A stretch of DNA of 7,268 nt, taken from contig CAMLKN010000111.1 in the NCBI GenBank assembly GCA_946480655.1, forward strand, positions 1 to 7,268, in the 5' to 3' direction. Below the pieces are notes generated by a model, which saw only the letters and a list, made by a program, of their open reading frames with translations, did not search any database and was not told the origin of the DNA. The translations under genes and the position numbers were made by a program. This DNA comes from an uncultured Devosia sp. Lineage in GTDB: Bacteria; Pseudomonadota; Alphaproteobacteria; Rhizobiales; Devosiaceae. Below, piece after piece: positions 1 through 6,244 of this stretch; the stretch's first letter is position 1; every line of letters begins with the position of its first letter.

Positions 1-822
1 GCCGCCGCCGACGATGCCTCGCTGACGCCGGACGAGCGCAATCGCGGCCGCGACCTTGCGACCCGCTTGCCCATGCGCGCGCTGACCCGCGCCTGGCAGA
101 TCCTGTTCAAGGGCAATGAAGAGACGGCGCGCGCGGGCAATGCCCTGCAGGCAGCCGAGATGACGCTGATCCGCCTCGCCTATGCTGCCGACCTCCCCAG
201 CCCCGACGAGGTGATCTCGAAACTCACCCAGCAGGGCACGCTGCCCTCCGGTTCGAGCGCCCCGGCTCTGCCGCCGCGCGGGCCGTCGGGGGGCGCCTCG
301 GCGATACGGGTGGAAGCCCTGCAGGCGGCGCCCGCCCCGGTTGCGGCACCGGCGCCGGCCCCTGCTCCCGCCGCGCGGCCGCAGGCCGTGGTTCAGCCAG
401 CCCTCGCGACGGTGGCGAGCTACAAGGACCTGATTGCGTTGGCCGCCGCCAAGCGCGACGTGCTGGTCAAGCTCGCGCTCGAAAGCCAGATGCGGCCGGT
501 CTCCTTCGAGCAGGGCCGCATCGAAGTGGCGCTCAGCGATGGCGCCGATCCGGGCATCATCGCCACGCTGTCGGCGCGGCTCCAGGCCTGGACCGGCCAG
601 CGTTGGCTGATCATGGTATCGACCAAGGCGCCCGAGGGCCTGACCCTGCGGCAGGAAGCCGAGCAGAAGAAACAGGCGGCGACCGATGCGGCGCATGACG
701 ACCCGCTGGTCAAGGCCATCATGGAGACATTTCCGGGCGCCAAGCTGGTCAATGTGACGGTGCGCGAAGAGGCCGCCGCACCCGACCTGCCCCCGCCCCC
801 GTTTGAAGAGGACGAAGAATGA
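1..822 (+). CDS. dnaX: DNA polymerase III subunit tau (DnaX), C-terminal part, 5' end outside window
   Basis: This is the 3' portion of the clamp-loader ATPase DnaX, which loads the beta sliding clamp and, as full-length tau, bridges polymerase cores to the helicase. The frame is open from base 1 and gives 273 visible residues. The first ~80 resemble the helical collar domain III (motif ALTRAWQILFKG, then a segment ending near DLPSPDEVISKL). A Pro/Ala-rich linker covers about residues 80-135. A compact domain at about 140-215 (from SYKDLIALAAAKR to WLIMVS) matches the tau-specific tail of alphaproteobacterial DnaX. The end holds an FPGAKLVNV-type motif and an acidic tail (PPPPFEEDEE). The ATPase part lies outside the window. 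I see no A-AAA-AAG-type slippage site in the visible part, but the usual region for one may lie upstream. The stop overlaps the ybaB start as ATGA, suggesting translational coupling. The identification also relies on the dnaX-ybaB-recR order. Confidence 0.93.
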   Translation, partial: AAADDASLTPDERNRGRDLATRLPMRALTRAWQILFKGNEETARAGNALQAAEMTLIRLAYAADLPSPDEVISKLTQQGTLPSGSSAPALPPRGPSGGASAIRVEALQAAPAPVAAPAPAPAPAARPQAVVQPALATVASYKDLIALAAAKRDVLVKLALESQMRPVSFEQGRIEVALSDGADPGIIATLSARLQAWTGQRWLIMVSTKAPEGLTLRQEAEQKKQAATDAAHDDPLVKAIMETFPGAKLVNVTVREEAAAPDLPPPPFEEDEE

Positions 823-1142
823 AAGACATCATGAACATGATGAAGGCCGCCGGCGAGATGAAGGCCAAGATGGAGGCCATGCAGGCCCAGCTGGCAGAGC
901 TGGTGGTCGAGGGCCGCTCCGGCGGTGGCATGGTCGTGGTTTCGCTCTCGGGCAAGGGGGACATGCGCGGCATCAAGATCGACCCCTCGCTCCTCAAGCC
1001 CGAGGATGCCGAGATGGTCGAGGACCTCATCATCGCCGCCTATGCCGACGCCAAGGGCAAGAGCGAGGCCGAAGCCCAGCGCAAGATGGCCGAAGTCACC
1101 GCCGGCCTACCGCTGCCGCCGGGCATGAAACTGCCGTTTTAG
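819..1142 (+). CDS. ybaB: YbaB/EbfC family nucleoid-associated protein
   Basis: This is a small dimeric DNA-binding protein of the YbaB/EbfC family, which binds DNA as a tweezer-like dimer and is treated as nucleoid-associated. At 107 residues it has the usual family length. The N-terminal third is a Met/Lys/Glu-rich amphipathic helix (MKDIMNMMKAAGEMKAKME) expected to form the dimer. A Gly-rich turn (GRSGGGMVVVSLSGKGD) and beta segment follow, then a helix with IIAAYADAKGK. The tail GLPLPPGMKLPF is typical of the family. The start is well fixed: AGAGGA (807-812) lies seven bases upstream of the ATG, which overlaps the dnaX stop by four bases. Co-transcription with dnaX and recR is very likely. 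The DNA sequence it prefers here, if any, cannot be read from the window. Confidence 0.96.
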   Translation: MKDIMNMMKAAGEMKAKMEAMQAQLAELVVEGRSGGGMVVVSLSGKGDMRGIKIDPSLLKPEDAEMVEDLIIAAYADAKGKSEAEAQRKMAEVTAGLPLPPGMKLPF

Positions 1143-1214
1143 CCTGCTGCCGCGATCTGGTGACGCCTGGCGTTAACAGTCTGCTAGCAAATTGGCCCTT
1201 CTGGTGACCCTCCC

Positions 1215-1811
1215 ATGCCCTCCGGCGGACCCGAAATCGAACAGCTGATCCAGCTCCTCGCCCGCCTGCCGGGGCTCGGCCCCCGCTCGGCACGTCGGGC
1301 GGTGCTGCACCTCATAAAGAAAAAAGAGCAGCTCATGCTGCCCCTTAGCGCCGCTCTGGACCGGGCCGTCGCGGCCGTGCGGACCTGCGAGGTCTGCGGC
1401 AATGTCGATACGATGAGCCCCTGCTCCATCTGCGCCGACCCACGGCGCGGTGAAAGCGGAATTCTCATTGTAGTAGAAGACGTTGCCGACCTTTGGGCCC
1501 TCGAACGCGCCGGCGTCGGCCAAGTGCGCTACCACGTCTTGGGCGGCGTCCTCTCGCCCCTCGACGGTGTCGGCCCGGATGATCTTAACCTCGATGGCCT
1601 GATCGGCCGGGCGCGGGATTATTCCGAGATCGTGCTGGCCATGAATGCCACGGTCGAGGGCCAGACCACGGCGCACTACATCACCGACCGGCTCACCGGC
1701 ACCGGCATCAAGGTTACCCGGTTGGCTCATGGCGTGCCGGTCGGCGGCGAGCTCGACTATCTCGACGAGGGCACGCTCAGCCAGGCGCTCAAGGCGCGCA
1801 CGGAGATCTAG
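1215..1811 (+). CDS. recR: recombination mediator protein RecR
   Basis: RecR works with RecO (and RecF) to load RecA onto SSB-coated single-stranded DNA during gap repair. At 198 residues it is the standard length. The N-terminal helix-hairpin-helix region includes [11 protein letters not shown] (18-28). A four-cysteine zinc site is complete: C58, C61, C70, C73 (CEVCG...CSIC). It is followed by DPRRGE and a Toprim domain starting at about ILIVVED (83-89), with YHVLGG and [12 protein letters not shown]. The C-terminal segment has the conserved [14 protein letters not shown]. The chosen ATG has GGTGA (1203-1207) seven bases upstream, a fair match to the anti-Shine-Dalgarno. The 72-base gap after ybaB shows no clear terminator, so it is probably the last gene of the dnaX operon. 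A six-A run (1320-1325, encoding Lys-Lys) stands out in this GC-rich gene. Confidence 0.97.
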   Translation: MPSGGPEIEQLIQLLARLPGLGPRSARRAVLHLIKKKEQLMLPLSAALDRAVAAVRTCEVCGNVDTMSPCSICADPRRGESGILIVVEDVADLWALERAGVGQVRYHVLGGVLSPLDGVGPDDLNLDGLIGRARDYSEIVLAMNATVEGQTTAHYITDRLTGTGIKVTRLAHGVPVGGELDYLDEGTLSQALKARTEI

Positions 1812-1823
1812 GCACCGCCTAAC

Positions 1824-2300
1824 TCAATGTAAATGCGGGTCAAATTCCTCGCTGCCATGCCAGGCATGGTCGTCATCGACCGGGCCATCCTCGTCATCTT
1901 CATAGAATTCCTCCTCGCCGATCAATGCCGCGCGGGCGTCCACGTCGTCGGGCGCTAGGGCGTCGAGATGATCGGCAGGGTCGGAGGCCATGGCTGCATC
2001 GACATTGCCCGTCTCCTCGGTATTGTCGAGGTCGCGCTGCAAGGCCTCGATGGCCCGATCAAGCTCGTCAAGCAGGAAGACCGGATCCTGGTCGCCAAAG
2101 TCGCCACTTTCGCGCTCGGCTGCCTCGACCCGCATTTCCCGCAAGCGCTCCAGACGGTCCTGCACCGGCCTGTCATCGCCATAGAGCAGGTCTTCCACCT
2201 CGCTCTGGCTATAGGGCTGGGAAATGCCGGGCGTATCGGCATTCTCGAAATTGGTTTCCTGGGGCACGAGACTGCCCGGATGGCTGTGGTTCTGCGCCAT
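1824..2300 (-). CDS. hypothetical small, very acidic, lysine-free protein
   Basis: I do not recognise a family. The protein has 158 residues with no lysine and no cysteine. By my count it has 46 Asp/Glu against 9 Arg, so a strongly negative charge. No signal peptide or membrane segment is visible, so it is probably cytoplasmic. Residues about 33-64 (SEVEDLLYGDD, then VQDRLERLREMRVEAAERE) and 74-92 (VFLLDELDRAIEALQRDL) look like amphipathic helices. The rest is low-complexity acidic, ending in EEEFYEDDEDG, DDD and HLH. The start at 2300 is chosen because AAGGGAG (2308-2314, minus strand) lies seven bases upstream. The frame stays open further upstream, to 2660, but that extension only mirrors rmuC codons. 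It follows rmuC on the same strand after 73 bases and may be co-transcribed. Partner binding or nucleic-acid mimicry would be guesses. Confidence 0.78.
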   Translation of the reverse strand: MAQNHSHPGSLVPQETNFENADTPGISQPYSQSEVEDLLYGDDRPVQDRLERLREMRVEAAERESGDFGDQDPVFLLDELDRAIEALQRDLDNTEETGNVDAAMASDPADHLDALAPDDVDARAALIGEEEFYEDDEDGPVDDDHAWHGSEEFDPHLH

Positions 2301-2307
2301 GGTCGCT

Positions 2308-2314
2308 CTCCCTT
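2308..2314 (-). promoter_or_regulatory. ribosome binding site that fixes the start of the acidic protein
   Basis: AAGGGAG on the minus strand lies seven bases before the ATG at 2298-2300. It is a good Shine-Dalgarno match and favours this start over in-frame ATGs further upstream, which lie within rmuC. Confidence 0.7.
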
Positions 2315-2373
2315 CCGCAATGGGCCAAGGTGCAACGCGGCAGCGGTCGGAGAGTTCGATCAGATGAGCAAAT

Positions 2374-3801
2374 TCAGTTGAGGTCGCCCGGCTCGTCGCG
2401 GACGAGGCGCAAGGCGGGCTGCACCTCGTCGCTGCCGCCTTCCCAGCCGACGGGCACGGGCTTGGTGGTCTTGGCCCCAAGCTCGCGCAGCATTTCCACC
2501 TGTCGCACGACATTGCCGCGACCTGAGGAGAGCTGGTCCCTGGCCTTGGCATAGGCGCGCTGGGACTTGTCGATGGCGTCCCCGACCTGGTCCATGGTGG
2601 AAAGGAAGCCGGCCACCTTGTCGTAGAGCTGACCGGCGCGCTCGGCGATTTCCTCGGCATTCTGATGGCGCTTCTCGATATCCCAGACGTTGCGGACCGT
2701 GCGCAGCACGGTCATCAGCGTGGTGGGCGTCGTCAGCATGACGCCCTTGCCCACGCCGAATTCGACGAGCTTGGCATCGTGCTGGATGGCCGTGGCCAGC
2801 GCGCTTTCGATGGGCACGAACATCATCACATAGTCTAGGCTCGAACGGGCGGCGCGGTGATAGGTCTTGTCACCCAGCGTGGTGATATGGCTGCGCACCG
2901 AGGTAATATGCGCGCGCAGGTGATGGTCGCGATCCATCTCGTCGCTATTCACGAAGGCCTCGAAAGCCGTCAGCGACACCTTTGAGTCGATGACCAAACG
3001 GTCGCCATTGGGCATGAGAATTTCGACATCGGTGCGGACGCGCTGGCCGTCCTCCCCGGTGTGGCTCTGCTGGGTGAAATATTGCTCACCCTCGCGCAAG
3101 CCGGACTGTTCGAGAATGGTGGAGAGGATCATCTCGCCCCAGGCGCCCTGAGTCTGCGAACTGCCCTTGAGGGCGCGGGTGAGATTCTGCGCTTCGGTGG
3201 TGATCTGCAGGTTGCTCTCGGCCAGAGCGCGGATGCGCTCGCCCATGGCCGATCGGTCCTCGACGAGGTTCTTGTGGAACTCGGTGATCTTGTCCTGCAG
3301 GGGCTTCAAAAGCGTATCGACCTGCTCGCGGTTTTGCTTGGTGAAGGTCTCGCTGTGGCTGCGCAGCACATCGCCGGCAATGGATTTGAACTCGTCGGTC
3401 ATCTGCTGGCGCGCCTCAAGGAAGCGCTTGAGGTTTGCCTCGTTCTGCCGCGCCTGTTCGTCGACGCGCGTGCGCATGGCAGCCAGTTCGGATTGCAGGC
3501 CGGTCGATTTCTCGCGCTCGGCATCGAGCAGCTCGGCCGCGCGATCCCGCTCGCGCTCGATCTGGGCTTCGAGATCGCGGATACGGGCATCGCGGGTTGA
3601 AACCTGTTCGAGGAAATTGGCTCTGAGTGTGTCCGCAGCCTCGCGTGCAGCGGCATCGGCGCGGGCTGCATTGGCGCGGGCCCATAGCACCAGGCTGAAG
3701 ATCAGCAGCGTCAGCAGCAACGCGCCCCCGGCGACGAGGGCCATAGCCACGGACACAGGGGCATCGCCCAGGGTGAACAGAATCAGGTCGAGATCACGCA
3801 T
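2374..3801 (-). CDS. rmuC: DNA recombination protein RmuC
   Basis: RmuC-family proteins are known from E. coli, where the gene limits inversions between short inverted repeats; a nuclease role is proposed from a PD-(D/E)XK-like fold. This copy has 475 residues. A membrane segment at about 17-40 (VAMALVAGGALLLTLLIFS) anchors the N-terminus. A long coiled coil rich in Arg, Glu and Ala runs from about 44 to 210. The RmuC domain follows with GAWGE (219-223), a likely active-site segment DVEILMPNGDRLVIDSK (258-274, with D258, D272 and K274), MFVPIE (327-332) and WDIEKRHQNAEEIAERAG (373-390). All hallmark parts are present. The ATG at 3801 keeps the membrane segment whole. It has no clear Shine-Dalgarno, and a possible -10 (CTAGAT, 3809-3814 minus) lies only seven bases upstream, so the mRNA could be nearly leaderless. 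It is divergent from def. Confidence 0.95.
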   Translation of the reverse strand: MRDLDLILFTLGDAPVSVAMALVAGGALLLTLLIFSLVLWARANAARADAAAREAADTLRANFLEQVSTRDARIRDLEAQIERERDRAAELLDAEREKSTGLQSELAAMRTRVDEQARQNEANLKRFLEARQQMTDEFKSIAGDVLRSHSETFTKQNREQVDTLLKPLQDKITEFHKNLVEDRSAMGERIRALAESNLQITTEAQNLTRALKGSSQTQGAWGEMILSTILEQSGLREGEQYFTQQSHTGEDGQRVRTDVEILMPNGDRLVIDSKVSLTAFEAFVNSDEMDRDHHLRAHITSVRSHITTLGDKTYHRAARSSLDYVMMFVPIESALATAIQHDAKLVEFGVGKGVMLTTPTTLMTVLRTVRNVWDIEKRHQNAEEIAERAGQLYDKVAGFLSTMDQVGDAIDKSQRAYAKARDQLSSGRGNVVRQVEMLRELGAKTTKPVPVGWEGGSDEVQPALRLVRDEPGDLN

Positions 3802-3850
3802 GTGTGCAATCTAGTCCGATTCTGCTGTTCGCAAAATGTTCTACTTGAAG

Positions 3851-3865
3851 CCCGGTTTGACCGGG
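3851..3865. repeat. short perfect inverted repeat in the rmuC-def spacer
   Basis: CCCGGT and ACCGGG flank a three-base TTG centre, giving a perfect 6-bp inverted repeat just upstream of the candidate def promoter. It could be an operator or chance. The sequence TTGACCG also occurs twice here, at 3857 and 3873, 16 bases apart. No regulator can be named. Confidence 0.3.
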
Positions 3866-3872
3866 GCCGGAG

Positions 3873-3900
3873 TTGACCGCGGGAGCGGAAATCGCCATAT
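3873..3900 (+). promoter_or_regulatory. candidate sigma-70-type promoter for def
   Basis: TTGAC (3873-3877), a 17-base spacer and CCATAT (3895-3900) fit the alphaproteobacterial housekeeping pattern TTGAC-N17-CTATAT with one mismatch in the -10. The transcript would start near 3907, leaving a leader of about 28 bases before the def ATG. No strong Shine-Dalgarno is visible in that leader. The call is by pattern only. Confidence 0.45.
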
Positions 3901-3934
3901 CGGGAGCAATCCACTCATCGCCGGACTTTTTCAC

Positions 3935-4450
3935 ATGGCCATCCGCCCAATCCTCATCATTCCAGACGCGCGCCTAAGGGCCGTTGCCGACCCGATCATC
4001 GAGGTCGATGACGAGATCAAGTCGCTCGCCAAGGACATGCTGGACACGATGTATGACGCGCCGGGCATTGGCCTCGCCGCGCCGCAGATCGGGGTGATGA
4101 AGCGCATCGTCGTGATGGACCTGGCTGGCGAGGGCGAGCCTCCTGCGCCGCTGGTGATGATCAACCCGGAAATCACCCATTTCGGCGACCAGATGCAGGT
4201 GACCGAGGAGGGCTGTCTCTCGATTCCCGAACTCTATTACGAGGTCGAGCGGCCCAATGACGTGACGGTGAAGTACACCGATCTCGACGGCAAGGAAGTG
4301 GTCAAGGATGCATCGGGCAAACTCGCCGTCTGCATCCAGCACGAGCTCGATCACCTCGATGGCGTGCTCTATATCGACTATCTCAGCCGCTTGAAGCGCG
4401 ATCGCGTGATCAAGAAATTCGACAAGCAGGCGAAGCGGGCCGCGGGCTGA
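3935..4450 (+). CDS. def: peptide deformylase
   Basis: This enzyme removes the N-formyl group from the initiator methionine of nascent proteins at the ribosome, using a bound metal (usually Fe2+). The three signature motifs are intact in the 171-residue product: GIGLAAPQ (44-51), EGCLS (92-96) and QHELDHLDG (135-143). C94, H136 and H140 are the expected metal ligands and E137 the catalytic base. The start MAIRPI at 3935 gives the normal family length and N-terminus. The frame is open upstream to 3836, but those 33 extra residues do not look like deformylase and would cover the candidate promoter. Motif spacing resembles type 1 (Gram-negative) enzymes. It lies 109 bases before fmt, its functional counterpart; the REP-like pair occupies the gap. 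Confidence 0.97.
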   Translation: MAIRPILIIPDARLRAVADPIIEVDDEIKSLAKDMLDTMYDAPGIGLAAPQIGVMKRIVVMDLAGEGEPPAPLVMINPEITHFGDQMQVTEEGCLSIPELYYEVERPNDVTVKYTDLDGKEVVKDASGKLAVCIQHELDHLDGVLYIDYLSRLKRDRVIKKFDKQAKRAAG

Positions 4451-4463
4451 GAACCGTGCCCGC

Positions 4464-4496
4464 GACCTCGCCCTTCGACGGGCTCAAGGTGAGGTC
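4464..4496 (-). repeat. REP-like extragenic palindrome, unit 1
   Basis: GACCTC (4464-4469) pairs with GAGGTC (4491-4496), and CCTT (4472-4475) pairs with AAGG (4486-4489). The two stems are separated by a small bulge, and the loop reads CGACGGGCTC. This is an imperfect stem-loop of 33 bases starting 14 bases after the def stop. The pattern of a GAGG-ended stem with a CGAC..GCTC loop resembles interspersed palindromes I recall from many alphaproteobacterial genomes. It could also attenuate def-fmt readthrough, but no T-run follows, so I do not call it a terminator. It is set as minus relative to unit 2, which carries the same pattern inverted. Confidence 0.75.
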
Positions 4497-4519
4497 TTTG
4501 GGAGTGCTGCGTTCGCGTA

Positions 4520-4552
4520 GACCTCATGGTGAGCCCGTCAAACCACGAGGTC
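4520..4552 (+). repeat. REP-like extragenic palindrome, unit 2 (inverted relative to unit 1)
   Basis: GACCTCATGGT (4520-4530) pairs with ACCACGAGGTC (4542-4552) with one mismatch, around the loop GAGCCCGTCAA. That loop is close to the reverse complement of the unit 1 loop, so the two units face each other. Positions 4478-4497 and 4519-4538 form a 20-base inverted repeat with 17 matches and a 21-base spacer, so one large hairpin is an alternative fold. The right arm contains the fmt ribosome binding site. Confidence 0.75.
4547..4551 (+). promoter_or_regulatory. ribosome binding site of fmt, inside the REP-like arm
   Basis: GAGGT lies eight bases before the ATG at 4560. It supports that ATG over the TTG at 4554, which would leave almost no spacing. 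The same bases form the right stem arm of REP unit 2, so folding of that unit would hide the site. Confidence 0.6.
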
Positions 4553-4559
4553 GTTGACC

Positions 4560-5483
4560 ATGCGCGTCGTCTTCATGGGTACGCCCGAATTTTCCGTGCC
4601 GACACTAACCGAGATCGTCTCGGCGGGGCATGAGGTCGTTGCGGCCTATACGCGTGCGCCCAAGCCCGCCGGGCGGGGCCAAGCCGAACGCAAGACGCCG
4701 GTGCATGAGGCCGCGGAAGCCTTCGGCATTCCGGTGTTCACGCCGCGCTCGCTCAAGGGCGAGGCCGAACAGGCGCAGTTTGCGGCGCTTGGAGCGGAGG
4801 TGGCAGTGGTGGTGGCCTATGGCCTGCTGCTGCCCAAACCCATTCTCGATACTCCCGAATATGGATGCCTGAACCTGCATGGTTCGCTGCTGCCGCGCTG
4901 GCGCGGGGCGGCGCCGATCCAGCGTGCCATCATGGCGGGCGACAAGCAGACCGGCATCGTGGTGATGCAGATGGACGAGGGCCTTGATACCGGCGCCATG
5001 GGGCCGACCGAGATCATCCCGATCGGCACGGACATGACGGCCGGCGAGTTGCACGACCAGATGATGCGGCTGGGCGCTGACCTGATGGGAAGGGCACTGG
5101 CGGCACTGGAACGCGGCAGCCTCGACTTCACGCCGCAGCCGGAAAGCGGTGAAACATATGCCACCAAGATCGACAAGGCCGAGGCGCGGATCGACTGGTC
5201 GAAATCTGCCCAAGAGGTCCACAACCTGATCCGTGGCCTGTCTCCGTTTCCGGGTGCCTGGTTCGAACTGGAGCTGGGCGGCAAGCCCACGCGCATCAAG
5301 GCCCTGCGGTCCACCCTTGCCAGTGGCAGCGGCAAGCCGGGTGCGCTGCTCGGCGAAGGCCTGACCATTGCCTGCGGTTCCGGCGCCGTGCGCCTCACCC
5401 AGGTGCAGCGCGAGGGCAAGGGCGCCATGGATGCGGCGACATTCCTGCGCGGCGCCGGACCGCTGCCGGCCCAAGCAAGCTGA
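4560..5483 (+). CDS. fmt: methionyl-tRNA formyltransferase
   Basis: Fmt formylates methionine on initiator tRNA using 10-formyltetrahydrofolate, marking it for bacterial translation initiation. The product is 307 residues, the usual length. The N-terminal Rossmann-type catalytic domain begins [14 protein letters not shown]. The catalytic set N105, H107 and D143 sits in [18 protein letters not shown] and MDEGLDTG, at the positions expected from the E. coli enzyme. The region [18 protein letters not shown] matches the tRNA-contacting loop. The C-terminal OB-like domain starts at about 205 ([14 protein letters not shown]) and contains [13 protein letters not shown]. The ATG is preferred over an in-frame TTG six bases upstream because of family N-terminus and Shine-Dalgarno spacing. 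The stop overlaps the truA start by one base (TGATG). Pairing with def is the common arrangement. Confidence 0.97.
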   Translation: MRVVFMGTPEFSVPTLTEIVSAGHEVVAAYTRAPKPAGRGQAERKTPVHEAAEAFGIPVFTPRSLKGEAEQAQFAALGAEVAVVVAYGLLLPKPILDTPEYGCLNLHGSLLPRWRGAAPIQRAIMAGDKQTGIVVMQMDEGLDTGAMGPTEIIPIGTDMTAGELHDQMMRLGADLMGRALAALERGSLDFTPQPESGETYATKIDKAEARIDWSKSAQEVHNLIRGLSPFPGAWFELELGGKPTRIKALRSTLASGSGKPGALLGEGLTIACGSGAVRLTQVQREGKGAMDAATFLRGAGPLPAQAS

Positions 5484-6244
5484 TGGCGCGTTACAAGCTC
5501 ACCATCGAGTATGACGGAACCCTCTTCTGCGGATGGCAGCGGCAGGCGGACCGGATGAGCGTGCAGCAGGCCCTGGAAGAGGCCATTGCGCGATTCTCCG
5601 GGGAAACGGTGACAACGCAGGCGGCCGGTCGCACCGATGCGGGCGTGCATGCCCTGGGCCAGGTGGCACATTTCGACCTTTCGAAGAATTGGGATCCGTT
5701 CCGCATCCGCGAGGCGCTGAACTACCACTTGAAACCGCATCCGGTAGTGATCATCGACTGCGCGGCAGTGGGCGATGACTTCGAGGCGCGGTTCTCGGCG
5801 ACGGCGCGGCACTATGAATACCGCATCCTCAACCGGCGGGCACCGGCGGCCATCGAACGCAATCAGGTCTGGCATGTGCCGGTGCCACTCGATGCCGCCC
5901 GCATGCATGAGGCCGCGCAGCTCATTCTCGGCAAACACGACTTTTCCACCTTCCGCTCGGCCGAGTGCCAGGCCAACTCCCCCATCCGCACTCTCGACGC
6001 CTTCGACGTGACCGGCGATGGCGAAATCATCGCCATCACCGCCAGCGCCCGCAGCTTCCTGCATCACCAGGTCCGCTCGATGGTCGGGTCGCTCAAACTG
6101 GTGGGCGAGGGCAAATGGAGCCCGGCAGAGTTCCGGGCCGCGCTGGACGCCGCAGACCGCAAGCGCTGCGGGCCAATGGCACCGGCGAGCGGGCTCTACC
6201 TCACCGGCGTGGACTATCCCGGCGGCAACGGGCCCATGGCCTGA
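5483..6244 (+). CDS. truA: tRNA pseudouridine(38-40) synthase TruA
   Basis: TruA converts uridines 38, 39 and 40 in the anticodon arm of many tRNAs to pseudouridine. The product has 253 residues, normal for the family. The N-terminus [20 protein letters not shown] is typical. The catalytic aspartate is D52 in [14 protein letters not shown]. Other family blocks are [15 protein letters not shown] (104-118), [14 protein letters not shown] (157-170), [14 protein letters not shown] (189-202) and [10 protein letters not shown] (237-246). No strong Shine-Dalgarno precedes the ATG. Its TGATG overlap with the fmt stop suggests termination-reinitiation coupling. The last 31 bases overlap, on the opposite strand, the end of the downstream membrane-protein gene. 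Confidence 0.97.
   Translation: MARYKLTIEYDGTLFCGWQRQADRMSVQQALEEAIARFSGETVTTQAAGRTDAGVHALGQVAHFDLSKNWDPFRIREALNYHLKPHPVVIIDCAAVGDDFEARFSATARHYEYRILNRRAPAAIERNQVWHVPVPLDAARMHEAAQLILGKHDFSTFRSAECQANSPIRTLDAFDVTGDGEIIAITASARSFLHHQVRSMVGSLKLVGEGKWSPAEFRAALDAADRKRCGPMAPASGLYLTGVDYPGGNGPMA

Noticed and set aside
1320..1326. AAAAAAG run in recR as a programmed frameshift site
   Set aside because: The run reads AAA AAA G in frame, not the A-AAA-AAG phase used for -1 slippage, and RecR continues with all its domains in the original frame.
1173..1730. Minus-strand open frame of 185 codons antisense to recR
   Set aside because: It sits opposite an intact recR and its product shows no family features.
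1809..1821. TAGGC-ACC-GCCTA hairpin as a bidirectional terminator after recR
   Set aside because: The stem is only five pairs, starts in the recR stop codon and is not followed by a T-run on either strand.
2301..2660. Upstream extension of the acidic protein gene into rmuC
   Set aside because: The extra 120 residues are Ser/Pro/Arg-rich shadow translation of rmuC, while a good ribosome binding site precedes the internal ATG at 2300.
3061..3814. Plus-strand open frames antisense to the rmuC 5' half
   Set aside because: They mirror the Ala/Arg/Glu-rich coiled-coil codons of rmuC, which suppress stops on the other strand; no motifs or ribosome binding sites support them.
3836..3934. N-terminal extension of peptide deformylase by 33 residues
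   Set aside because: The added residues do not resemble deformylase, cover the promoter-like region and make the protein longer than usual; MAIRPI at 3935 fits the family.
4547..4641. GAGGTCGTTG occurring at 4547-4556 and again at 4632-4641 as a repeat element
   Set aside because: The second copy is ordinary fmt coding sequence (EVVA) and the similarity stops at the ten bases, so chance is the simpler reading.
4605..5474. Minus-strand open frame of 289 codons antisense to fmt
   Set aside because: It mirrors fmt codons, has biased composition and no family resemblance or convincing start signal.
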